The notes below the pieces were generated by a model. It did not search any database. It saw only the letters and a list, made by a program, of their open reading frames with translations, and was not told the DNA's origin. A program made the translations under genes and the position numbers. A stretch of DNA of 41,146 nt from Saprospiraceae bacterium (GTDB taxonomy: Bacteria > Bacteroidota > Bacteroidia > Chitinophagales > Saprospiraceae): NCBI GenBank assembly GCA_020631375.1, contig JAHDHJ010000002.1, forward strand, positions 7,889 to 49,034, in the 5' to 3' direction. Each line of letters begins with the position of its first letter. The stretch's first letter is position 1. This document shows positions 8,546 through 17,552 of this stretch, piece after piece.

Positions 8546-9760
8546 ATGGAACAAAAAACGGATTTACTTTTAGTTGTAGAAACTTATGCCAGCCAATATA
8601 TTGAAGAGAACATGCCTAAGAAATATGTTTACCATGATTTGGAGCATACGCAGAATGTCGTCCGTTCCTGTGGGGAATTGGGGGAGAAATATTTTCTTGG
8701 GGAGAAAGATATGGAGTTGTTATTGGTAGCGGCGTGGTTCCATGATTTGGGTTATGTGGATGGACCGGAGGACCATGAGGAAAGAGGGGCGGAGAAAGCT
8801 GCGGAATTCCTTAGGGAGAAAGGGCTTGGGGAAGAGGATATTGATAAGGTAAAGGCTTGTATCAGGGCAACTAAGATGCCCCAAAGTCCTGTTGACATAA
8901 TGGGGAAAATTATTTGCGACTCGGATCTGAACCACTTAGGTAAGAATTCCTATTGGGAGAGATGTGATAAGGTCAGACAAGAATTAACACTGGCAAAGAA
9001 TGTGGTGATGCCGGAGGGGGACTGGATTGATTTTGAACTTAGGTTTCTCGAAGCTCATAATTACCATACGGATATTGCACAGGCTTCTTGGGGGGAACAA
9101 AAAAAGGACCATATCAAGCAATTGTATAAGCGCAAGGAAAAATTATTCCCTCCGGTTGGGGGCATTAGCAAAAAAAGAAAAAAAAAGAAAAAAAAGATAA
9201 TTCCTGAAGGTTCTGAAATCCAGATTAAACAAATGAACTTGGGGCGTGGCGTGGAAACGATGTACCGTGCTACTTACCGGACTCATGTAAATCTTTCCGC
9301 AATGGCGGATAACAAGGCGAATATCATGTTATCCATTAACGCGATTATTGTTTCTATTGTGGTTTCTACTCTGGTTCCCCAATTCGATGATAAACCGCAA
9401 TTATTAATTCCTACGCTCTTGCTTTTGGGTACTTGCCTAATGGCAATAGTTTATGCAACGTTATCTACAAAACCCAAGGTAACTGAAGGGCGTTTTTCAA
9501 GGGAAGATATAGAAAAGAAAAGATCCAATTTATTATTCTTTGGTAATTTCTATAATATGGAATTAAAGGATTTTCATTGGGGGGTGATGGAGATGATTAA
9601 GGATGAGGATTTTTTATATAGTTCCATGACTAGGGATTTGTATTGGTTAGGGAAAGTACTCGCAAAAAAATATAAATTATTAAGTATTTGTTATAATATT
9701 TTCATGTATGGGTTAATCCTTTCCGTTATTGCATTTGGTGTGGCTTATGCCGTGATTTGA
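8546..9760 (+). CDS. HD phosphohydrolase fused to Pycsar-effector-like (PycTM) membrane module
   Basis: A 404-residue two-part protein. Residues about 10-200 form an HD-domain metallohydrolase: His34, the His66-Asp67 pair (AWFHDLGY) and Asp127 (CDSDLNHLG) are the expected metal ligands. A lysine-rich linker (KKRKKKKKK, near residue 210) leads to a C-terminal module with hydrophobic segments at about 257-280, 285-307 and 380-402 and the signature THVNLSAMADNKANIMLSIN, characteristic of the DUF5706/PycTM family. PycTM proteins act as membrane effectors gated by cyclic pyrimidine nucleotides in Pycsar defence. HD enzymes often cleave nucleotides. No pyrimidine cyclase gene is in the window, so a defence role is unproven; a housekeeping nucleotide-sensing role is equally possible. 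The linker is encoded by A-runs of 7, 8 and 8 (9170-9194). It ends directly against the next convergent gene. Confidence 0.85.
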   Translation: MEQKTDLLLVVETYASQYIEENMPKKYVYHDLEHTQNVVRSCGELGEKYFLGEKDMELLLVAAWFHDLGYVDGPEDHEERGAEKAAEFLREKGLGEEDIDKVKACIRATKMPQSPVDIMGKIICDSDLNHLGKNSYWERCDKVRQELTLAKNVVMPEGDWIDFELRFLEAHNYHTDIAQASWGEQKKDHIKQLYKRKEKLFPPVGGISKKRKKKKKKIIPEGSEIQIKQMNLGRGVETMYRATYRTHVNLSAMADNKANIMLSINAIIVSIVVSTLVPQFDDKPQLLIPTLLLLGTCLMAIVYATLSTKPKVTEGRFSREDIEKKRSNLLFFGNFYNMELKDFHWGVMEMIKDEDFLYSSMTRDLYWLGKVLAKKYKLLSICYNIFMYGLILSVIAFGVAYAVI

Positions 9761-11164
9761 TTATATTTTTTCACACTGCTGTAATAGCCAGGCTTTTTCA
9801 ATTAATGGACTTGTATTTTTTATTTTATTAATTAATTCCGATTTAATGTCATCTTCATTTAATATCTTAATTAAAGATTTCGTGAAATTTAAATAAGTTT
9901 GTTTGATGTTTTCTGCTATTAATTTATTCCGCCTCAAATAAGTCTGAAAAGAAGCGATTTGGAATTCCAAGGTTTCCATTTCCTGGGTTTCGTAATATAT
10001 TTTTGACATCATTAATTTAGTTCCTAGATTGTAATAAATATCAGTAAATTCCACTTGGGCAAAATTATATAAAGACTTGTCATACTGTTTTTTATGGTAA
10101 AACAATTCTGCCATATTATAGTGCAGGGCATTCTTCTGAAATTCCTTTTTCAGTTTCTTATGGTTATCCAAAATAAATTGTTCCGTCCTTTTGAAATTTT
10201 CTAATTTAAATCCGATTTTCACCACATTCTTAAAATCCCAAGGAGAAAGAAAACCATCTTCTAATAAAACGTTGGACTCGATTCCTTTCTGATAAGTTTC
10301 ATATAATTCAACATAGTATTTATTGTCATTTTCTTTTCTTAATTGTTTGATATAGTGATTAATTAAAAAATAATAAATACCTTTTAATTCATTGGCTTCA
10401 AAATAATAATTAAAAGCAAATAATATTTTTTTTATTTCATCCAAATAAATATCATCGCCTTCCGTCAACAAACGATAAAGATTATAATAAAGGTGGATTG
10501 CAGGATACTCCAGAAACGAACCCGCTTCTAAAAGCCCCATTATTTCATTGCTTAATTTTAAATCGGAGGAGCTATTTATTATCTGTTGGTCGCTAATTAA
10601 ATGGCAGCTATGTTTCAGGCGGTTTGCCAGATAGTAAACATCCAAAGAGTCAATCAGATTTTCCAAATGCTCATTATTTTTTCGGACTTTTTTATTTGTG
10701 AAATGTTGTGCAGCGACGTTGCTTAAAAGATATTCTTGATGGTAATAATCACCATCCCTCAATACCGATGCCTGATGTTGTTTTTTAGTTTTGTTGAAAA
10801 TGAAATTATAATTTTTATCCAAGCCCCTTTTTACATAAGCATTCAACAAATGATACTCTTTGATTAGATTCCTACTTTCGATTTCCGTATAGGAAATATA
10901 TTGTTCCGCTAATTTCAAAAGCAGATTCGATATGTATTTATATTTTTTTTCACAAAATTTCATTGTAGGATAAACCTTAGACATGATTTGTTGTCTTTCC
11001 ATTTTTTTAGAATTGCCTCCCCCCATTCTTTTCCTAATCTGTTTGTAAAACTCCTCCACTTCCTTATTCTGATTAAAGAAAGGAGAAGAAACAAATTTCG
11101 AGAAGTCCCTGGATTCCTTTTCCGTAAAAGTCCTGAACAATTGTATTAATTTACTATTTTCCAT
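9761..11164 (-). CDS. Hypothetical helical-repeat protein
   Basis: A 467-residue protein that I cannot place in a named family. It lacks a signal peptide and membrane segments, is rich in Lys, Asn, Tyr and Leu, and looks almost wholly helical. Segments such as ALHYNMAELFYHKKQYDKSL read like degenerate tetratricopeptide helices, so a scaffold or protein-binding role is conceivable. The N-terminus (LIQLFRTFTEKESRDFSKFVSSPFFNQN) is well defined and supports the ATG at 11164. Its stop codon begins at the base after the stop of the convergent HD-PycTM gene, with no terminator between, so the two transcripts probably overlap. Its AT content is higher than that of neighbouring enzyme genes. Confidence 0.65.
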   Translation of the reverse strand: MENSKLIQLFRTFTEKESRDFSKFVSSPFFNQNKEVEEFYKQIRKRMGGGNSKKMERQQIMSKVYPTMKFCEKKYKYISNLLLKLAEQYISYTEIESRNLIKEYHLLNAYVKRGLDKNYNFIFNKTKKQHQASVLRDGDYYHQEYLLSNVAAQHFTNKKVRKNNEHLENLIDSLDVYYLANRLKHSCHLISDQQIINSSSDLKLSNEIMGLLEAGSFLEYPAIHLYYNLYRLLTEGDDIYLDEIKKILFAFNYYFEANELKGIYYFLINHYIKQLRKENDNKYYVELYETYQKGIESNVLLEDGFLSPWDFKNVVKIGFKLENFKRTEQFILDNHKKLKKEFQKNALHYNMAELFYHKKQYDKSLYNFAQVEFTDIYYNLGTKLMMSKIYYETQEMETLEFQIASFQTYLRRNKLIAENIKQTYLNFTKSLIKILNEDDIKSELINKIKNTSPLIEKAWLLQQCEKI

Positions 11165-11397
11165 TCCACATCTATGATTTTAAATCATCGAATACGATTT
11201 TATTAAAGATAAATAAAGCCAATGTACAAATTTTTTACAACTTTTTTAATGTTATAAATAGTTGCCAATCAGATGATTGAATTTAAAAATAAAGTTATTT
11301 ACCTTATGGATTTTACAACTAATCAGAATAATTGTCTTTGCGGAAAGCTATCTTATATGGTATTTTTACATTGACAATCTAAAAAGAACAAGAAAAG

Positions 11398-12489
11398 ATG
11401 TTTAAAACCATATTTCATAAAACAATATCCACTATAAGCATTTGCTTTCTATTTGGAATCTTGGCTCTCGGGCAGAATCCGGATTCTTTAGTTTGGCCCG
11501 GAGATGTAAACAACAATGGGATAGTTAATCATGTGGATTTACTTTATCTGGGTTCCGCTTTCAATGCTGAGGGGAGTAGCCGGGACCTTGTTTCTACGGA
11601 TTGGCAAGGAATGTCCACACCAATGAATTGGAATCCCGCATTATTCAGCGATGAATTTCCTTCTTTCGCATTTGCGGATTGTGACGGAGATGGACTGGTA
11701 CAAGAAGCGGATATCGAAGCAATTATAAATAATTATGGGGAAACCCACGACTCTCTTTATAGTGAACAATTTTTCAAAATTCCGGGAGCTTTTAGTGAAT
11801 TGTATTTTTCGGCTTCTTCCGCCATAGAAGCTACCGCTGGAGGAGAGTATTTTGTCGATATTTTTTTAGGGGATGAAAATTCTCCAATTGAACATTTCTA
11901 TGGTGCCGCTTTTAAATTTAATATCGATACGGAGTTTCTAGATATGGATTCTTTTTCCTTTGCCCCTGATAATACATGGATGGATCCGGAACAAAACGGT
12001 TTACTTGAGATTCAAAAATACAATGGCAATTCTTTGGAAATAGCACTTTGTAGAAAAAACCAAAGTAATACTGCCGGCGGCGGAAAAATAGGAACTGCTC
12101 GTTTTATCATAGTAGATGACGTACCGGGATTTGCAGGAGAAACGGAAGTCATATCTATAGAAGAGGCATATGTTGTTAACAACACCCTTGATGCATACCA
12201 GCAAGTTTATGGGGGTTCAGTGTTCGTCGATTTTACGAACCCGATAGAAAATCCCATAAAACCTAGTGGATTCAAAATCTATCCCAATCCTTCTAATAAT
12301 GGAATATTCAAAATCAAGGGACTGGAAGATTACGAATCCATCTCAATAATGGATATCGCAGGACGAAGACAAAAATTCACATTGAATCATAACGAATTAA
12401 AAATCAACAATATCTCCAATGGCATTTACTTCATGGAAATCATTACTTCCAAAGGTAAATGGACGGAGAGATTAATCATTCAAAATTAA
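11398..12489 (+). CDS. T9SS-sorted protein with dockerin-like and cohesin-like parts
   Basis: A 363-residue secreted protein. A signal peptide (to about ALGQ, residue 26) is followed by two calcium-loop motifs of dockerin type, GDVNNNGIVNHVD (about residues 35-47) and DCDGDGLVQEADI (94-106), separated by an insert of about 45 residues. Residues about 135-278 resemble a cohesin-like beta-sandwich. The last 75 residues are a T9SS C-terminal domain (FKIYPNPSNNGIFKI, then MDIAGRR, then SNGIYFMEI). The combination suggests calcium-stabilised surface display or assembly with partners, but a cellulosome role is not implied. The next gene follows after 21 bp and encodes another T9SS cargo, so both are probably one operon. 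Confidence 0.85.
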   Translation: MFKTIFHKTISTISICFLFGILALGQNPDSLVWPGDVNNNGIVNHVDLLYLGSAFNAEGSSRDLVSTDWQGMSTPMNWNPALFSDEFPSFAFADCDGDGLVQEADIEAIINNYGETHDSLYSEQFFKIPGAFSELYFSASSAIEATAGGEYFVDIFLGDENSPIEHFYGAAFKFNIDTEFLDMDSFSFAPDNTWMDPEQNGLLEIQKYNGNSLEIALCRKNQSNTAGGGKIGTARFIIVDDVPGFAGETEVISIEEAYVVNNTLDAYQQVYGGSVFVDFTNPIENPIKPSGFKIYPNPSNNGIFKIKGLEDYESISIMDIAGRRQKFTLNHNELKINNISNGIYFMEIITSKGKWTERLIIQN

Positions 12490-12510
12490 TAAAATCAAAT
12501 CCATATTAAC

Positions 12511-15500
12511 ATGAAGAATCTAGTAACCTTTATCTTATCTCTATGTCTTTCCGTCGCCATGAGCGCACAGACATATAATGTATCCGGATATATCTATGAT
12601 ACGAATGGGGACATCATACCCGGAGCTTGTGGCTTTGTGGAATATGAGTGTAATGGCACTTGGCTAGGCGACCAAGTCTGTTCAGACCCCAATGGCTATT
12701 ACAGTTTTTCCTTCAGTAATTGTACACAAGGGCAAATAATCATAGGTTTTACCTGTCCTACAGACCCAAACATGTCTGTAGTTGTCGATTCCTTGTATTA
12801 TAATCCTACTTTTCCCTTTGTGAATTACGACATTACAGGTTTGTGCGAATCTCCGACAAATACAACCTGTTATGCGAACATAGCAGGGACTTACACTGTC
12901 AATCCTAATGGGGGAGAAACTTGGGTTTTCGACTCCCAAGTAGATGGAGGAACTGCTCCATACACCTACCAATGGGAAATAGACGGAGTTGCCTGGTCAG
13001 GCTTGACCAGTCCTTCTTTTACCGAAACATTCCAAACAGGGACACATTCCATATGCCTAACGGTAACAGATGCTAATGGGGCCATTTGTAGCAGTTGCTA
13101 TACTATTGTCGTCGAAGACCCCAATCCACAGGATAGTTGTCATGTAGAATTATATGTAGATCAAACAGCTACAGGATCTTATTATTTTATTGCTGAGCCT
13201 TTTTTTGGGACACCACTATATTATGAATGGGATCTAGGAGGAGGATCTACAGTGGATGGTACGGATCCAAATGGTTCTAACACAGGAGTAGTTGATCTTG
13301 TCTTCCCCCAAGTAGGAACGTACACGGTATGTGTATGGATGATTGATGAATTCCAGAATGTTTGTTCGGCTTGTAGTTCTGTAACGGTAACAGATCCTAA
13401 CCCGATAGATACTTGTACTGTTCAGGTATATGGGAACTTCTTGGGAAGTAATTCTAATGGGGATCAATGGGCGTTTGAAGCAGGGTCAATTGCGGGAGGG
13501 CAAACTCCCTTTGTTTTCGAATGGTCAATAAATGGAGCAATAGTCAATACAACAGGAGATACTTTCATTGAAACATTCTCGCCGGGTACATATCTCATTT
13601 GTGCTTCGGTAATAGATGCTGCCGGAAATGTTTGTGAAGATTGCTATACTATTGTCGTCGAAGATCCGACTCCTCAAGACACCTGTGAAATCTCTATGAC
13701 TTACATTCCGGGAGATTTTGCTCCTTGGTGGACCGTTGTAGCAGATCCCGGAGTAACAACCGCCAACACTACTATGATATGGGATTTAGGAGGCGCTGAA
13801 CTTGTGGACCCCACCCAAGCGAATAGTACGCAAGTAGATGTTACATTCCCCCAGAATGGAACTTACCTCATTTGTGCCAGTGTAATGGAATTGGCTACAC
13901 AAGAAATATTATGTACTGAATGTATCACCATAACTTACCCAGAAACAGGCACGAATTGTAATGCAACATTTACGACTATTGATACGCTTAATTCTTCCTT
14001 CCTAGAAGGTTGGGCTACAGGTGGAGCAGCTCCTTACACATACCAATGGTTAATTGGAGGAACAGCAGTAAGTACGTGGCAGACTTTAGATATGAGCAAT
14101 TGGGATGAGGGAACATACTTTACTTGTTTTGTTGCAACGGATGCTAATGGATTCTCTTGCGAATATTGCGAAGATGTTGTCATAGGAAATAATAATCCAG
14201 CGTGTTGGGTAGAATATGAGCAGATTATTGCTCCGGATTCCGGAGGAGTATTCTTACAGGTTTATGCTGGAGGAGGAAATGCTTCAGACACCTATACCTA
14301 TGTTTGGAATGATGGGACGCAATCCACCACAACTGCTGATCAAATTTATGACATGTCCGGCTATGTACCAGGAACATATTATGTGTGTGTAACGGCTATA
14401 AATAATACTACAGGAGACTATTGTGATTATTGTAATTATGTACAAGTACCTGACAATTCATTCTGTAGTACAGGTTTCAACCAATTCCAAAATCCGGCAG
14501 GAGGTACAAGCCTTGAGGCATGGGTACAAGGAACCGGTGCAAATTATACCTTTGCTTGGTATTTGCCTAATGGCGGAACAGGAACAGGAAACCTAGTGGA
14601 TTTATCCAATTACGCTGATGGTATCTACGACGTTTGTGTTGTAGCAACAGATGAAAATGGTCATGCTTGTGAATATTGCAGCACTGTAATAATAGGCAGC
14701 CCTGATGTTTGTTTGGATTGGAGTCAGATAGACCTGACAGAACCGGGTTGTACATTTGACTATGACCCAGTGTGCGGATGCGACGGAATAGAATACACCA
14801 ATGAATGCGTAGCATTTTATTGTTATGGAATAACAGAATGGACGGATGGACCATGTGATTATAATAATGGAGGAAACGGAAGTGGTGGAAACACCAATGG
14901 GAATCCGTCAGACCCTACATGTGATGTGACTGCGGAATATTTCTATTATGGAGAAATGAATGCTTCTGGGGATTATGAAATGTTCTTCTTCGGTTTCGGA
15001 GTGAATGCTGCTGAATACGTTTGGACTCTAGGAGACGGTTCTTCCGCTACGGGTGAATTTGTTGAATATACTTATACACCTAATGATAGTTTGCAGTCCT
15101 ATACTGTTTGTCTTACGACAATTTCATGGTTGGATTCATGTACTGCCACTATTTGCGAAACAATTGTTTTGGATGCTACTCCTAATGGTTACATCGGAGG
15201 AGAGGTAGTAGAAGGCAGTGGGCTTTGGAACGGAGGAGACCAAGTAGAAAAAGTTACTAATGGACAGGGAGATCCCTTGTCAGAAGTAGAAGTAGAATTA
15301 TTGGATGCCGCTGGCAATATCCTACGAACTACATCAACCAATGAGTTTGGTGAATACTTCTTTGGAGATTTACAATTCGGGGATTATTTTGTTCATATTA
15401 ATATTCCTAACGTAACACATACTCCTTACCATATCAAAGTCGTTCCGATTTTCCAAGTGGAAAAAAATCTGGACTTTGAAGTAAATGGAAATCAGGTTTC

Positions 15501-15777
15501 AACAGGTATTGACGGAATTTCATTTGCTTCCGAAATATCAATGGCTCCCAATCCTACGAAAGATTATGTGAACCTTTCCATGACATTGCACGAAAGTGCT
15601 GATGTAACTCTAGTTGTTAGGGATGTATTAGGGCAAGTCATCAGAGAAGAGCAATATAATTATTCTCAAGGAGTACAGACTGCAAGAATTGATATGTCCG
15701 GGCTTGCAAGCGGAATTTATATGGTTAGCTTACAAGCAGACGGAGAAGTTTATACGAATAAGGTCTTAAAACAATAA
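12511..15777 (+). CDS. Large T9SS-sorted PKD-like repeat protein with Kazal-like insert
   Basis: A 1088-residue secreted protein. In order: signal peptide (to about residue 19), a carboxypeptidase-regulatory-like beta-sandwich (VSGYIYDTNGDIIPGA), seven PKD-like repeats of about 85-95 residues, a Kazal-like segment (DPVCGCDGIEYTNEC), a Gly/Asn-rich linker, an eighth PKD-like repeat, an SdrD-B-like domain (SEVEVELLDAAGNILRTT) and a T9SS C-terminal domain (APNPTKDYVNLSM to the basic end). Each of repeats 1-7 opens with Cys and closes with C-x(8-11)-CxxC, for example SICLTVTDANGAICSSC, implying a conserved disulfide pattern. It is likely a surface adhesin or matrix protein. Whether the Kazal-like segment inhibits proteases is unknown. 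It is followed by two terminators. Confidence 0.88.
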   Translation: MKNLVTFILSLCLSVAMSAQTYNVSGYIYDTNGDIIPGACGFVEYECNGTWLGDQVCSDPNGYYSFSFSNCTQGQIIIGFTCPTDPNMSVVVDSLYYNPTFPFVNYDITGLCESPTNTTCYANIAGTYTVNPNGGETWVFDSQVDGGTAPYTYQWEIDGVAWSGLTSPSFTETFQTGTHSICLTVTDANGAICSSCYTIVVEDPNPQDSCHVELYVDQTATGSYYFIAEPFFGTPLYYEWDLGGGSTVDGTDPNGSNTGVVDLVFPQVGTYTVCVWMIDEFQNVCSACSSVTVTDPNPIDTCTVQVYGNFLGSNSNGDQWAFEAGSIAGGQTPFVFEWSINGAIVNTTGDTFIETFSPGTYLICASVIDAAGNVCEDCYTIVVEDPTPQDTCEISMTYIPGDFAPWWTVVADPGVTTANTTMIWDLGGAELVDPTQANSTQVDVTFPQNGTYLICASVMELATQEILCTECITITYPETGTNCNATFTTIDTLNSSFLEGWATGGAAPYTYQWLIGGTAVSTWQTLDMSNWDEGTYFTCFVATDANGFSCEYCEDVVIGNNNPACWVEYEQIIAPDSGGVFLQVYAGGGNASDTYTYVWNDGTQSTTTADQIYDMSGYVPGTYYVCVTAINNTTGDYCDYCNYVQVPDNSFCSTGFNQFQNPAGGTSLEAWVQGTGANYTFAWYLPNGGTGTGNLVDLSNYADGIYDVCVVATDENGHACEYCSTVIIGSPDVCLDWSQIDLTEPGCTFDYDPVCGCDGIEYTNECVAFYCYGITEWTDGPCDYNNGGNGSGGNTNGNPSDPTCDVTAEYFYYGEMNASGDYEMFFFGFGVNAAEYVWTLGDGSSATGEFVEYTYTPNDSLQSYTVCLTTISWLDSCTATICETIVLDATPNGYIGGEVVEGSGLWNGGDQVEKVTNGQGDPLSEVEVELLDAAGNILRTTSTNEFGEYFFGDLQFGDYFVHINIPNVTHTPYHIKVVPIFQVEKNLDFEVNGNQVSTGIDGISFASEISMAPNPTKDYVNLSMTLHESADVTLVVRDVLGQVIREEQYNYSQGVQTARIDMSGLASGIYMVSLQADGEVYTNKVLKQ

Positions 15778-15844
15778 GGGCTTTTCGAAAACCCGCATCA
15801 CTCTAAAACGACATTACGAGTGAAAATGTAATATTATCAAAATT

Positions 15845-15879
15845 AACTGGGTATCAAATCAATTTGGTACCCAGTTTTT
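15845..15879 (+). terminator. Terminator after the PKD-repeat gene
   Basis: AACTGGGTATCAAAT (15845-15859) pairs with ATTTGGTACCCAGTT (15862-15876) with one G-U pair, followed by a T run. The innermost pairs must open to form the loop. Confidence 0.85.
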
Positions 15880-15940
15880 CTTTTTATATTCTGCTGTTGA
15901 TGGATTGCTTTTTTATAAAGCTACGTTAGGATCAAAACAA

Positions 15941-15975
15941 AAAAAAGGGAGCGAATTAAATCCACTCCCTTTTTT
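15941..15975. terminator. Bidirectional terminator downstream of ahcY
   Basis: AAAAAAGGGAG (15941-15951) pairs with CTCCCTTTTTT (15965-15975) around a 13-nt loop, giving a T run in either direction. On the minus strand it lies about 110 bp after the ahcY stop. Confidence 0.75.
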
Positions 15976-16050
15976 CATGCTCGTAAATAAGTTCTTGGAT
16001 AAAAAGTATCCAATAGTGTATTGATATATGATTGAGAATTAAAGAATGGT

Positions 16051-16089
16051 CTAAAAATCTCTAAATCTAAATATCTAGTCGTCTATTTA
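16051..16089 (-). repeat. TAGAT-rich 3'-end repeat, copy 2
   Basis: On the minus strand this begins at the TAA stop of ahcY and reads TAGAC-GAC-TAGAT-ATT-TAGAT, then TTTAGAGATTTT. It matches 33 of 36 positions with the copy that begins at the stop of the T9SS gene at 5177. The two host genes are unrelated. Confidence 0.7.
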
Positions 16090-17397
16090 ATATCTATAAT
16101 ATTCCGGCTTGTAAGGTCCTTTCACTTCCACACCGATATATTTGGCTTGGTCACTGGATAACTCTTCTAATTCAACACCGATTTTAGCCAAGTGCAAACG
16201 TGCGACTTCTTCATCCAAATGTTTAGGTAACATATAAACATCATTTGTATAATTACCTGTATTTTCCCAAAGTTCCATTTGAGCCAATGTCTGGTTCGTG
16301 AAAGAGTTTGACATTACGAAGGATGGGTGTCCCGTAGCACATCCAAGATTCACTAATCTTCCTTCTGCAAGAACCAATACATCAGAACCATCAATAGTAT
16401 ATTTATCTACTTGTGGTTTGATTTCAACCTTAGTGTCACCATACGTTCCATTCAACCAAGCCATATCGATTTCGTTATCGAAGTGACCGATATTACAAAC
16501 GATAGCTTTGTCTTTCATTGCACGGAAGTGCTTTTCTGTCAAAATATCTTTGTTTCCCGTAGCAGTAACGATGATATCTGCATTCTTAACAGCATTTTCC
16601 ATTTTCATTACAGCGAAACCGTCCATAGCGGCTTGTAATGCACAAATCGGATCAATTTCAGTTATGATTACACGGCAACCCGCTCCTTTCAGTGAAGCGG
16701 CAGAACCTTTACCCACATCTCCGTAACCACCTACAACAGCTACTTTTCCAGCCATCATCACATCAGTTGCACGGCGGATGGCATCTACACATGATTCCTT
16801 ACATCCGTATTTGTTATCAAACTTGGATTTTGTTACAGAATCATTGATGTTGATAGCAGGGATAGGCAATGTTCCATTCTTTACCCTTTCATAAAGACGG
16901 TGTACACCAGTGGTTGTTTCTTCACTGATCCCTTTAATTTCTTTTGTCAATTCAGGATAACGATCCAAAACCATATTGGTCAAATCACCACCATCATCCA
17001 AAATCATATTCAATGGCTTTCCATCAGCGAAAGCGAAAAGAGTTTGTTCTATACACCAGTCAAACTCTTCCTCGTTCATGCCTTTCCAAGCGTAAACAGG
17101 AACGCCGGCAGCAGCGATAGCAGCAGCGGCATGATCTTGTGTAGAGAAGATATTACAAGATGACCAAGTAACTTCTGCTCCTAATTCAACTAATGTTTCT
17201 ATTAGGACAGCAGTTTGGATTGTCATATGTAAACAACCCGCTATTCTTGCTCCAGCCAAAGGCTTTGTTTTCCCATATCTCTCACGGAGGGACATTAGAC
17301 CGGGCATTTCTGCTTCGGCCAAATCCATTTCCTTACGGCCCCAATCAGCCAATGATATGTCTTTTACTTTGTACTTCAAGTCTGATGCAGTCTGCAT
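16087..17397 (-). CDS. ahcY: Adenosylhomocysteinase
   Basis: Cytosolic NAD-dependent enzyme that splits S-adenosylhomocysteine into adenosine and homocysteine, relieving product inhibition of methyltransferases. It has 436 residues, the usual bacterial length without the longer insert. Visible signatures are the substrate region ([16 protein letters not shown]), the catalytic stretch [12 protein letters not shown] (Lys191), the Rossmann motif [13 protein letters not shown] (about residues 219-231) and the C-terminal KPEYYRY that completes a neighbouring subunit's NAD site. The ATG at 17397 is 50 bp downstream of a consensus -7 box, so it has its own promoter although the HD gene upstream lies on the same strand. 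No SAM- or SAH-riboswitch was recognised in the leader. Confidence 0.97.
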   Translation of the reverse strand: MQTASDLKYKVKDISLADWGRKEMDLAEAEMPGLMSLRERYGKTKPLAGARIAGCLHMTIQTAVLIETLVELGAEVTWSSCNIFSTQDHAAAAIAAAGVPVYAWKGMNEEEFDWCIEQTLFAFADGKPLNMILDDGGDLTNMVLDRYPELTKEIKGISEETTTGVHRLYERVKNGTLPIPAININDSVTKSKFDNKYGCKESCVDAIRRATDVMMAGKVAVVGGYGDVGKGSAASLKGAGCRVIITEIDPICALQAAMDGFAVMKMENAVKNADIIVTATGNKDILTEKHFRAMKDKAIVCNIGHFDNEIDMAWLNGTYGDTKVEIKPQVDKYTIDGSDVLVLAEGRLVNLGCATGHPSFVMSNSFTNQTLAQMELWENTGNYTNDVYMLPKHLDEEVARLHLAKIGVELEELSSDQAKYIGVEVKGPYKPEYYRY

Positions 17398-17446
17398 TTT
17401 ATTGATTTTTAGATTTTTGAAATTTTCCTAAAATCGGAATTCGGGT

Positions 17447-17454
17447 GCAAAGAT
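17447..17454 (-). promoter_or_regulatory. -7 box (TATCTTTG) for ahcY
   Basis: An exact match to the TAnnTTTG consensus followed by CAC, 50 bp upstream of the ahcY start codon. No -33 TTG was found at the standard distance. Confidence 0.6.
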
Positions 17455-17552
17455 ACGGCTATACTTGCAATAATTCCATAATTCTGGCTTTGTTTAGCCA
17501 AAATATGAACGGAAAGTGTTTGGGAAATTGCTAGAATGAGTATCAGTAAAAT

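Larger units (their letters stand above)
15778..16050. other. Convergent intergenic region with two terminators
   Basis: The space between the PKD-repeat gene and ahcY carries one hairpin terminator for each direction (15845-15879 and 15941-15975), then about 75 bp of AT-rich sequence up to the ahcY 3' repeat. No ORF is supported. Confidence 0.6.

Noticed and set aside
8546-11164. A two-gene defence island (HD-PycTM plus the 467-residue protein)
   Set aside because: The two genes are convergent, not co-transcribed, and no cyclase, nuclease or mobile-element gene adjoins them.
11398-12489. Cellulosome component
   Set aside because: The dockerin- and cohesin-like parts lie in one T9SS protein and no carbohydrate-active enzyme is nearby; such motifs are common in Bacteroidota surface proteins.
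17398-17552. SAM or SAH riboswitch upstream of ahcY
   Set aside because: The leader after the -7 box is only about 45 nt and shows no matching fold.
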